The translations under genes and the position numbers were made by a program. 62,182 nucleotides of DNA from a virus. The stretch is taken from the IMG/VR virus record IMGVR_UViG_3300046516_000574, positions 1 through 62,182 of that record; one strand, given 5' to 3'. The number at the start of each line of letters is the position of its first letter. Positions within the stretch are counted from its first letter, which is position 1. The notes below the pieces were generated by a model. The model did not search any database. It saw only the letters and a program-made list of their open reading frames with translations, and was not told the DNA's origin. Below are positions 1 through 6,429 of this stretch, piece after piece.

Positions 1-2
1 GC

Positions 3-44
3 CTCGTCGGCTGGAAGAAGCGCGGCGCGCGTCTCGCAATCTGA
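3..44 (+). CDS. C-terminal end of a truncated upstream gene (uncertain)
   Basis: An open frame entering from the left edge ends at the TGA at 42-44 and encodes the last 13 residues of a protein rich in basic and small residues (LVGWKKRGARLAI). Nothing allows a family assignment. Its position upstream of a rightward block is the usual place for a packaging or early gene, but that is only inference. The interval 45-126 after it holds no gene and no clear terminator. Confidence 0.25.
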   Translation, partial: LVGWKKRGARLAI

Positions 45-126
45 GCGGTGGTCCCCCGCCGCTTTGATCGTCCGTGAGTTTTCGGCTCCGTTAAGCAGGT
101 GGACGTTAACAGGGTGCTAAACGGGC

Positions 127-222
127 ATGTCTTACGAAGGCAGTTGGGTTCTTCTCTACGCGATCGTGGCGTGGGTGTTCTCCGCCATGGTCGTGACGGG
201 TTTGATTTATCTTTGGAGGTGA
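127..222 (+). CDS. 31-residue single-pass membrane peptide
   Basis: The ATG opens a 31-residue peptide that is almost entirely one hydrophobic helix (LLYAIVAWVFSAMVVTGLIYL), flanked by a short polar N-terminus and a terminal Arg. The next gene's Shine-Dalgarno (GGAGGTGATGGG) overlaps its stop, which argues for translational coupling. Small membrane peptides of this kind are common in phage early regions and can act on the envelope or on host proteins. I do not recognise a family and assign no function. Confidence 0.5.
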   Translation: MSYEGSWVLLYAIVAWVFSAMVVTGLIYLWR

Positions 223-226
223 TGGG

Positions 227-376
227 ATGGTTGACGGAAAAACGCAGGCGTTCGCGGATCTGGTGATCTATAATCTGGAGTGGGTCGGGGGCATCGCCAT
301 TGGCGTGTTCATAATCTTGCTAGGCGTACTGATGCTGTTCGCTAAGTGGGATCTTGAAGAAGAGCCGAGCGACTGA
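227..376 (+). CDS. 49-residue single-pass membrane protein
   Basis: Starts at the ATG at 227, five to ten nucleotides after GGAGGTGA. The protein has a polar N-terminus, one long hydrophobic helix around residues 19-39 (VGGIAIGVFIILLGVLMLF) and an acidic tail (DLEEEPSD). An alternative ATG at 222 in another frame gives only 14 residues and is disfavoured. It is the second of three consecutive small membrane genes. The function is unknown; a lysis or superinfection-exclusion role is possible but unsupported. Confidence 0.55.
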   Translation: MVDGKTQAFADLVIYNLEWVGGIAIGVFIILLGVLMLFAKWDLEEEPSD

Positions 377-377
377 G

Positions 378-440
378 ATGGCTATCTACGCCGTCATCGG
401 CATGGCCGCCATGGTCATCTGGATCGCGTGGTGGGCATGA
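378..440 (+). CDS. 20-residue hydrophobic peptide
   Basis: A single-nucleotide gap after the previous stop leads to an ATG encoding 20 residues, nearly all hydrophobic (MAIYAVIGMAAMVIWIAWWA). Its TGA overlaps the next ATG in an ATGA junction, so it may simply couple translation of the neighbouring genes. Its size makes independent coding evidence weak, but the junctions on both sides favour a real microprotein. Confidence 0.4.
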   Translation: MAIYAVIGMAAMVIWIAWWA

Positions 441-880
441 CTGGCGAATACTCGGTTCGCGAGCTTCTGCTGTTAGCGCAGAACCATATCCCGCCGTCGC
501 AGATCACGCTGCGCGACGCCATCGAGGGCTGGCTGGCTTCCCACCCCGCATCCAGCGACCTACGCGCCCAGAACGCCGACGCCTACGGTTACGCGAAGCG
601 GTTCTTGGAAGCCTTTGTCGCGGAGAATTTTCCACCAAACCCAGATTGGAAACCGTTACCTGACCTAATGGGCGTCCTGACACAGATCGACAATGCTTCG
701 ACCATTGCGAGCGACCTCCGCGCCCAGAACGCCGAGCTTGTGGCGGCGCTGAAGGAAAGCCTCGCGTTGAACGAGAACTTCGTCGGCGTGTCTGAGGACG
801 AAACGCTAGCTCATTTGAGTGAGCACAAGGCAGTTATTGCGCAAGCCCGCGCCGCCCTCGCCGCCGCAGGGCATCCTTGA
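437..880 (+). CDS. Hypothetical protein with repeated SDLRAQNA segment
   Basis: The chosen ATG at 437 overlaps the previous stop (ATGA); an in-frame GTG at 428 would add three residues. The 147-residue product is acidic and mostly helical. The octapeptide SDLRAQNA occurs twice (about residues 39-46 and 93-100), and the second copy leads into a Leu/Glu/Ala-rich helix that resembles the coiled-coil segments of accessory phage early proteins. No enzymatic motif is visible and the function is unknown. Confidence 0.6.
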   Translation: MTGEYSVRELLLLAQNHIPPSQITLRDAIEGWLASHPASSDLRAQNADAYGYAKRFLEAFVAENFPPNPDWKPLPDLMGVLTQIDNASTIASDLRAQNAELVAALKESLALNENFVGVSEDETLAHLSEHKAVIAQARAALAAAGHP

Positions 881-1035
881 CCAGCCGCGCGACCATCGGG
901 ATTGGCATGATGCTCCTCGCCGTCAGTTTGGCGACTGGCTACACCGATTACCACTTGATTAACTGGGTCACGTTCCTACTTGGCTCGATCATGGTGATCG
1001 TCGGCACTGGGCGTTTGTTTTTCTTGGACATGTGA
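877..1035 (+). CDS. 52-residue two-helix membrane protein
   Basis: A TTG at 877 overlaps the upstream TGA (TTGA), and ATG codons follow at 907 and 910. With the TTG the product is 52 residues with two hydrophobic segments (IGIGMMLLAVSLATG and WVTFLLGSIMVIVGTG) joined by a short polar turn, which is a hairpin membrane topology. If translation begins at 907, the first helix is shortened. It resembles small phage membrane proteins of unknown role, and holin activity cannot be inferred from this alone. Confidence 0.5.
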   Translation: MTSRATIGIGMMLLAVSLATGYTDYHLINWVTFLLGSIMVIVGTGRLFFLDM

Positions 1036-1103
1036 GGCGGCGCTATCGCAGATGGCGCCGCAAGCGGCAGCGGCGGCGCTACTGGAAACGTAGAGGGTAT
1101 TGA
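1032..1103 (+). CDS. 23-residue arginine-rich peptide
   Basis: A GTG at 1032 overlaps the upstream TGA (GTGA), and the frame runs to TGA 1101-1103, one base before the next ATG. More than half of the 23 residues are Arg or Lys, with several Tyr and Trp and no acidic residue. The composition recalls nucleic-acid condensing peptides such as the small packaging protein J of microviruses, but that is analogy only. The tight fit between two coupled genes supports translation; the short length keeps confidence moderate. Confidence 0.4.
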   Translation: MRRRYRRWRRKRQRRRYWKRRGY

Positions 1104-1104
1104 A

Positions 1105-1404
1105 ATGGCGGACTCGAAACTGACGATGGAACAGGCGCAGTCGGTGCTGTCGCGCGCCGCGCGGAACGTCGGGCGCGTTTATGGCGTTGGACTGAGCGTT
1201 GGCCAGCAGAACGACATGCTGGTTTTTGTTGACGACCTCGGTGATCCGGTGGTTGATGATTTTGCCGAGGGCGCGCCAGTGATCCAGTGCGCCACCCAGC
1301 AAGAACTAAGCGACGGCACGTTCCTCAAGCTGTTTGCGGCGCGCTCGCTCTATGCGGCGCTGACGCTGAAGCTGGTGGAGATCTTTGAAAGCGAGTCGGC
1401 CTGA
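1105..1404 (+). CDS. Hypothetical 99-residue acidic protein
   Basis: Starts at the ATG following TATTGAA, one base after the Arg-rich peptide. The product is a compact alpha/beta-looking protein with an N-terminal amphipathic helix (LTMEQAQSVLSRAARNVGRV), a strand region rich in Asp and Val (MLVFVDDLGDPVVDDF) and a C-terminal helix. It has no cysteines, signal peptide or membrane segment. I do not recognise a family. Position suggests an accessory phage protein. Confidence 0.6.
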   Translation: MADSKLTMEQAQSVLSRAARNVGRVYGVGLSVGQQNDMLVFVDDLGDPVVDDFAEGAPVIQCATQQELSDGTFLKLFAARSLYAALTLKLVEIFESESA

Positions 1405-1430
1405 TCGGCCGCTCTGGAGAGAGGGAAGAA

Positions 1431-1796
1431 ATGAACAGATATCTTGTGAAGATTAACATGAGCCACGATGAACTGACGGCGTTCCTCGCCAAGGGCATCG
1501 CGGGCAAGGTCGAGATCGAGGCGCTGCCAGTGTCCCCCGGCGTCAGCCTGCACTCCATCCCGCACCCGGCGGCGCCCAAGCCGCGCGCCGTGCGCGGCTC
1601 CAAGGTCAACGACGCCATCCTCGGCGCGCTCGCCGATGGGCCGCAGAGCGCTAAGACGCTGAAGGCGGCGCTGGAGAAGGCGGGCCTCGCTGGCGGCTCG
1701 CTGTCGACTGGCCTCGCGCTGTTACAGAAGGCTCATCGGGTTGAGCGCAGCGCTGATGGCTCGTATGCTCTAACGATGCAGAAAGCGGCGGAGTAA
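1431..1796 (+). CDS. Hypothetical protein with C-terminal winged-helix-like region
   Basis: A strong GGAGAGAGGGAAG lies just upstream of this ATG. The first 40 residues form a beta/alpha segment, followed by a Pro/Ala linker. Residues 60-115 (VNDAILGALADGPQSAKTLKAALEKAGL and a later LSTGLALLQKAHRVER) have the spacing of a winged-helix domain: helix, helix-turn-helix, then a two-strand wing. It could bind DNA or mediate protein contacts. The fold is inferred from pattern only. Confidence 0.6.
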   Translation: MNRYLVKINMSHDELTAFLAKGIAGKVEIEALPVSPGVSLHSIPHPAAPKPRAVRGSKVNDAILGALADGPQSAKTLKAALEKAGLAGGSLSTGLALLQKAHRVERSADGSYALTMQKAAE

Positions 1797-1802
1797 CCAG
1801 AC

Positions 1803-1994
1803 ATGACCCAAGAGCCAGCCCAGCCGCGACCGGCGCCGCCGCCCGATCCGGGGCTTGTCTCTTGGGCCCATATCATTCGCAAGGCGCTTGAGGCGCAGGC
1901 CGGGGTCGAGATCACTGGCCGCGAAGGCGCGGCGACGTCGTTCCGCTACCGTGGCCAAGTGTTCAACATCACCATCGCCCCGGCCAACAAATGA
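1803..1994 (+). CDS. Hypothetical 63-residue protein
   Basis: A proline-rich N-terminus (about residues 4-18) precedes a small folded segment with one helix (WAHIIRKALEAQAGVEI) and two strands (ATSFRYRGQVFNITIAP). The stop overlaps the next ATG (ATGA). The gene belongs to a run of small rightward genes without recognisable function. Confidence 0.55.
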   Translation: MTQEPAQPRPAPPPDPGLVSWAHIIRKALEAQAGVEITGREGAATSFRYRGQVFNITIAPANK

Positions 1995-2248
1995 CCCATC
2001 CGATGCAGATGTCGGTCAGCCTGACCGGATGGAGCATCGACCCCGAGCTGCTCGATGATATGGCGATCGAGCTTCATCACTCGGAGCAGTTCGGCGACGT
2101 CTTCACCATCAAGCTCAAGTGGAAGAGCGGGCGCGAGACGGCGATCGACGCCGAGCTGAAGGACGCGACCGGGAACATGCTCTATGTGCGGCTCGCGGCC
2201 GAGATCGCGACGCCGACCAAGACGGTGATCGAGCATGAAGGAGGCTAG
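1991..2248 (+). CDS. Hypothetical 85-residue beta-rich protein
   Basis: The ATG overlaps the previous stop. The product alternates polar and hydrophobic residues in strands (VSLTGWSIDPELL, VFTIKLKWKSGRETAIDAEL, NMLYVRLAAEI) and has no cysteines or membrane helix. The codon use is GC-rich at third positions, like its neighbours, which supports coding. No family is recognised. Confidence 0.55.
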   Translation: MTHPMQMSVSLTGWSIDPELLDDMAIELHHSEQFGDVFTIKLKWKSGRETAIDAELKDATGNMLYVRLAAEIATPTKTVIEHEGG

Positions 2249-2250
2249 CG

Positions 2251-2484
2251 GTGCCTGCACTTTGGGAACGCGCGATCAAGCACATCAGGGCTGAATCGCC
2301 GGGCGTGAACCCCTATGCCGCGGCGACGGCCTCGCTCCAGAAGGCTGGCGAGATGAAGCCGGGGACGCGCGAATTGACCAAGAAGGGTGAAAAGCGGCAG
2401 GCCAAGGGCGCGAAATGGCGCCACGCTCATCCGCTGGCGACTGGCGGCGCGGTCAAGCCTTCGCTGGGCCGCGCCGGTCGATAA
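2251..2484 (+). CDS. Small basic protein ending in the recurrent Gly/Arg motif
   Basis: Uses a GTG start two bases after the previous stop, with GGAGG upstream. It encodes 77 residues, strongly basic between residues 38 and 60 (KPGTRELTKKGEKRQAKGAK) and ending ATGGAVKPSLGRAGR. That tail is a version of the glycine-arginine motif that recurs in this phage's virion proteins, and KPSLGRAGR is nearly repeated at 18749-19141 (KPSMGRAGR). I infer a minor virion or DNA-associated protein. It ends five bases before a convergent leftward gene. Confidence 0.6.
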   Translation: MPALWERAIKHIRAESPGVNPYAAATASLQKAGEMKPGTRELTKKGEKRQAKGAKWRHAHPLATGGAVKPSLGRAGR

Positions 2485-2489
2485 GCGCC

Positions 2490-2915
2490 TTACTTCGGCT
2501 CGGGCGTCGGCGGAAGCCCTTGGCTCGGGAATGACCCGGCGTCATACGCCGTCACGCGCCACTCCGTCACGTCGGGACGCTTGATCGCAACAATCACCTT
2601 GTCGTCGTAGGGCTCGGGCAAATAGGCCGGGAGAGGGGGATTGATGGTATCAGGAGGAACCGGCTGTCCGCTCGGGTAAGAACCGCTGCCGGGCACCCAG
2701 TTGCTGATATGCGCTGGGTTAGACGGTAGCCCATGCTCCGGGTGCCCCGGATGATAGATCGGCAGTGTCGAACCGTGACCGCCGCTCGGAAGCCCGTGGC
2801 TCGGATGACCGGGATGATAAATCGGCCCTCCGCCGACATGCGGCGGACGACCGCCCGGCAAGCTGTTGTCAATCTGCCCGCCCTCAAGCGGAATAATCCA
2901 GTAAAGCTGTGGCAT
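2490..2915 (-). CDS. Proline/glycine-rich protein with YHPGHP repeats
   Basis: The leftward ATG at 2915 is preceded by AGGAGACGCTCAC. The 141-residue product begins with a short hydrophobic strand (MPQLYWIIPLEGG) and continues with histidine-proline repeats, IYHPGHPSHGLPS and IYHPGHPEHGLPS (about residues 32-65). A C-terminal module (VIVAIKRPDVTEWRVTAYDAG) ends in TPEPK. From memory, proteins with this opening, Pro-rich middle and ending recur in alphaproteobacterial podovirus-like genomes as unknowns. It is the only leftward gene in the first 10 kb. Confidence 0.7.
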   Translation of the reverse strand: MPQLYWIIPLEGGQIDNSLPGGRPPHVGGGPIYHPGHPSHGLPSGGHGSTLPIYHPGHPEHGLPSNPAHISNWVPGSGSYPSGQPVPPDTINPPLPAYLPEPYDDKVIVAIKRPDVTEWRVTAYDAGSFPSQGLPPTPEPK

Positions 2916-3033
2916 GTGAGCGTCTCCTATGCGGTTGCAACGCGGGTGGGTTTAGCACGCCTTTGCGACTGAGGAGAGACTGAGATAGAACCATTCGCGA
3001 GGTGAGAGGGAGGTGCTTTGAGGAACCGCGCCC

Positions 3034-3666
3034 ATGGCCAGCACTCCGCATCCGCCGTCGAAACCCGCCGACAACCACAAGCCTGCGTCGCATGCGCCTG
3101 ACCATAGGTCACCGCCGCCTGCACCCGCGAAGTCCGAACCGCCTAAGCCGACAACGCGCAGCGGCCCAGCGGTGGCGCCGCTCTATGCCGTCGTGACGGA
3201 CGCCGCGTCGCTGTTCAAAAACGGCCACCGCATCGCGAAAGAGGGCGACCCGCCGGAAAAGTGGATCTCGATGGGCAGGCTCGGCGACGGCACGCCGGTT
3301 CACCAGATGCCAATGACGCCCGAGCTTGAGGAGGAGATCAAGAGCGGCAGCTATTATCTGGCCGAGGGAGTGGACGAACACGCCGAGGCGCCTGCGGGTC
3401 CGCCGGTTGTCGTTGACATACCGCACGCACAGGGCACGGCCACGGTCGGGAGCACGCTGACTTGCACGCAAGGCAATTGGACGAATACCCCGACCAACAA
3501 GACCTACCAATGGCTGCGCGACGGAACGCCGATCGCCGGGGCGACTGCCTCCTCTTACCTCCTCATCGCCGCTAACGTCGGCGGGATGATCTCGTGCGAG
3601 GTCACAGCGGTTAACGCGGCGGGACAGGCCAGCTCAACCAGCAACGAAATTGGCCCGGTAGCTTAA
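3034..3666 (+). CDS. Virion-associated protein with C-terminal Ig-like domain
   Basis: Begins at an ATG behind GAGGAACCGCGCCC. The first 50 residues are a His/Pro/Lys-rich disordered arm, and residues 50-125 form an unknown middle region (YAVVTDAASLFKNGHRI). Residues 135-210 look like a bacterial/phage immunoglobulin-like domain: GSTLTCTQGNW, then YQWLRDGTPIAGATASSY, then ISCEVTAVNAAGQ. Such domains commonly decorate capsids or tails and bind carbohydrate surfaces weakly. Its position just before the portal suggests a head decoration protein, which is inference. Confidence 0.7.
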   Translation: MASTPHPPSKPADNHKPASHAPDHRSPPPAPAKSEPPKPTTRSGPAVAPLYAVVTDAASLFKNGHRIAKEGDPPEKWISMGRLGDGTPVHQMPMTPELEEEIKSGSYYLAEGVDEHAEAPAGPPVVVDIPHAQGTATVGSTLTCTQGNWTNTPTNKTYQWLRDGTPIAGATASSYLLIAANVGGMISCEVTAVNAAGQASSTSNEIGPVA

Positions 3667-3677
3667 GGTAACCAACG

Positions 3678-6428
3678 ATGGCAGCGGGATTAGGCGCGAT
3701 TCGATTGCCGTCGTCGCCGATCGACGGCATGGACGACATGGCGCCGAAGCCGCTCGGCGGGCGGCAGGGCACCGTCGTCATCGATCTGAACGATGGCGAC
3801 GAGCCTGAGATCCCTGACGTCGATACCGACAAGGGGGTCGAGATCGAAGGCGGCGGGGTCATCGTCCGCATCGGTCCCGCCCTCTACACCCCCAAGGAAA
3901 ACCTCAAGTTCTACGACAATCTCGCCGAGGCTCTGCCGAGAGATCTCCTCGGCGGGATCGCCGACGAGCTGCTGCTCCGCATCGAGGAAGACAACCGCTC
4001 ACGCCAAGAATGGCTCGACACCCGTGCGCGCGGCATCAAGATCATGGGCCTCAAGATCGAGGAGATGCGATCGAGCGGGGCGGACGGCTCGGCGCCGCTG
4101 GAGGGCCAGTCGCAGATCCGCGCCAGCCTGCTGTGTGAGGCGGTCGTACGATTTGGCGCGAACGCCTTCGCCGAGCTGTGCCCGACCGACGGGCCCGCCA
4201 AGGTCACCGAGGACACCGCGGCGGCGCCGACGGAACTCGATGATCTCTCCGATGCGCTGGAAAAGATCCTCAACCACTACCTGACGGTGGTCGACAAGCC
4301 GTGGGTTCCCGACACCGATGCGATGTTGTTACGCATTGGCGTCGACGGTTCGGTGTTCAAGAAAGTCTATCACGACCCGATCCTGCGCCGCCCGATCTCG
4401 CGCGCCGTCTACGGCGAAGACGTCATCATCAACAATTCGGCGACCTCGATCTATGACGCCAAGCGGATCACCCACCGGGTGATGATGGCGCCGTCGACCT
4501 TGCGCCGCATGCAACTGGCTGGCGCCTATCTCGACACCCCGATCGGTGATCCCGGCTGGAAGATGAAGGACGCGCCAGAGCTGCAATCCGAGGAGATCGG
4601 CGGCGTCCGTAAGAACGAAAGCCCAGAGCGCGAGGACCGCGATCACGAGATTTTCGAATGCTATTGCGAACTCGATCTTGAGGGTTTCGAGCACAAGACC
4701 AGAGGCAAGCCTGACGGGCTCGCCCTGCCCTACAAGGTCGCCATCGATCGCGAATCGCGTCAGGTGCTGGAGATTCGGCGCAACTACGACGAAGACGACG
4801 ACATGTGTCTGCCGAAGACATGGTTCGTCCAGTTCCCGTTTATTCGCGGGTTTGGCATTTACGGCATCGGCCTCTCGCACCTCCTCGGCAACATCAGCAA
4901 CGGCATCACCGCGGCGTGGCGCGAGTTCCTCGACGCCGGAATGTTCTCAAACTTCCCCGGCCTCTTGGCGGCGAAGGGGGCTGCGCGGCAGGACAATTCG
5001 GTCATCCGAATACCGCCGGGCGGAATGAAGGAGATCGAAACCGGCGGCATGCCGATTCAGCAAGTCGTCATGGGCATGCCCTATAAGAGCCCTGACGCGG
5101 TGTTTGTCGGCTTTGTCGAGCAACTGAACCAAGAGGGTCAACGGCTCGGCGGAACGGCCGACGTCATGGTCGGGGAAGGGCGACAAGATGCACCTGTGGG
5201 CACGACGCTGGCACTCATCGAGCAAGCCATTAAACCGCTGCTCGCCACCCATAAGCGACTGTGCGCCGCCCAGTCAGATGAGCTTCAACTTCTGGTCGAA
5301 CGATTCCGAGAAGATCCCGAAGCCCTCTACCGGCACCAGAAGCCAAGCGCGGTCGTCGCGTGGGACGACGACCTCGTCATCAAGGCGCTGAACACCTACC
5401 AGATCGTCACCCGCGCCGACCCGAACACCGCCTCGCACCTCCAGCGCATGCTGCGCAACGCGGCGCTCTACATGATGGCTAAGGATGATCCGCCAGCCTT
5501 CGACCTCACCGCGATCCGGCGCACTTGTATCCGAGGCATCGGCTACGCGAATCCCGACCAATTCCTGAACGCGAATCCGCAGCCTGCCCCCGATCCGAAG
5601 GCCGAGGCCGCTGCGACCACCGCGCAGGCCGCGCTTCTTGATGCGCAGGCGAAGATGGGACAGCTCCAACTCGACGCCAAGAACGCGCCGCAAGAGGCTC
5701 AAGCGCGCCAGATGGACGCCATGGCGAAGATTCAGGGCGCCAAGGCAGGCGTGCAGAAGCAGCAGATGGCGACTCACACCGCTGCCTTGCAGGCGCAGAA
5801 CGAGCGGATGAAGCCCGCTATGGAGCAGGCGGGCCGCCAGCACGAGGCGCAGCAGAACGCCGCCGATCGTCAGACCGAGCTGATCAAGGAGCAGATGAAG
5901 CATCAGCACGAGATGCGGCTCGCCGGGATCGAGCAGCAGGGCGATCTCCAGAAGGCGAACCTCGACCATCAGGGCCGTCTGGCCGAGGTTGGAGCTAAAC
6001 ACCAGACCGAGATTGCTAAAGCGGGGATGGACCAGCAGGGGCGGATGCAGGAGGCCCAGTTTGGGCATCAGGCCGCGCTAGCGGAGGGGCAGCAGGCCCA
6101 CCAGACCGCGATGGCGCAAGGGGAGCAACAGCACCACACCGCGCTCGCCACCGGCCAGCAAAAGCACGCCACCACCATGGCGCAGGGCGCGATGCAGCGT
6201 GACACGTCACTGGCGCAGGGCGAGCAGCAGAACGAGGGCAAGCTCCAGCAGATCAAGGCGGCGCCCAAGCCTGCGGCCGGGGCCAAGAAGAAGCCGGGAC
6301 GCGCGACCGGCGGTCGGGTCGATGAAGCCGAAACGCCATTCGGAACGGCACGCCGCGCGCCTGATGGGCACCTCTATGTGGCGCACCCCCACACCGGCCA
6401 GTATTTCCGGGTGAAGAAGGGGGAGTGA
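3678..6428 (+). CDS. Portal protein (P22/T7-like) with long helical C-terminal extension
   Basis: This 916-residue protein is the best candidate for the dodecameric portal through which DNA is packaged and ejected. Residues about 60-620 match the podoviral portal pattern: an N-terminal charged wing, a central region ending in TTLALIEQAIKPL, then VVAWDDDLVIKALNTYQIVTRADP and a following helical segment. From about residue 637 to 870 it becomes a Gln/Ala/His-rich coiled coil with irregular repeats such as AMAQGEQQHHTAL. This is much longer than the P22 barrel and could line the head interior. The last 40 residues carry RATGGRVDEAETPF and a C-terminal cap. The terminase that should partner it is not in the window. 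Confidence 0.9.
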   Translation: MAAGLGAIRLPSSPIDGMDDMAPKPLGGRQGTVVIDLNDGDEPEIPDVDTDKGVEIEGGGVIVRIGPALYTPKENLKFYDNLAEALPRDLLGGIADELLLRIEEDNRSRQEWLDTRARGIKIMGLKIEEMRSSGADGSAPLEGQSQIRASLLCEAVVRFGANAFAELCPTDGPAKVTEDTAAAPTELDDLSDALEKILNHYLTVVDKPWVPDTDAMLLRIGVDGSVFKKVYHDPILRRPISRAVYGEDVIINNSATSIYDAKRITHRVMMAPSTLRRMQLAGAYLDTPIGDPGWKMKDAPELQSEEIGGVRKNESPEREDRDHEIFECYCELDLEGFEHKTRGKPDGLALPYKVAIDRESRQVLEIRRNYDEDDDMCLPKTWFVQFPFIRGFGIYGIGLSHLLGNISNGITAAWREFLDAGMFSNFPGLLAAKGAARQDNSVIRIPPGGMKEIETGGMPIQQVVMGMPYKSPDAVFVGFVEQLNQEGQRLGGTADVMVGEGRQDAPVGTTLALIEQAIKPLLATHKRLCAAQSDELQLLVERFREDPEALYRHQKPSAVVAWDDDLVIKALNTYQIVTRADPNTASHLQRMLRNAALYMMAKDDPPAFDLTAIRRTCIRGIGYANPDQFLNANPQPAPDPKAEAAATTAQAALLDAQAKMGQLQLDAKNAPQEAQARQMDAMAKIQGAKAGVQKQQMATHTAALQAQNERMKPAMEQAGRQHEAQQNAADRQTELIKEQMKHQHEMRLAGIEQQGDLQKANLDHQGRLAEVGAKHQTEIAKAGMDQQGRMQEAQFGHQAALAEGQQAHQTAMAQGEQQHHTALATGQQKHATTMAQGAMQRDTSLAQGEQQNEGKLQQIKAAPKPAAGAKKKPGRATGGRVDEAETPFGTARRAPDGHLYVAHPHTGQYFRVKKGE

Positions 6429-6429
6429 T

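Noticed and set aside
2955-2975. Sigma-54-like promoter (TTAGCACG ... TTTGCGA)
   Set aside because: The spacing between the GC and GG elements is one base short of the required distance and no activator site is evident. The similarity to the leftward promoter block is a better reading.
5274-6068. 264-codon leftward open frame antisense to the portal gene
   Set aside because: It follows from the repetitive, GC-rich coiled-coil codons of the portal. It has no ribosome site and its product is Leu-rich without domains.
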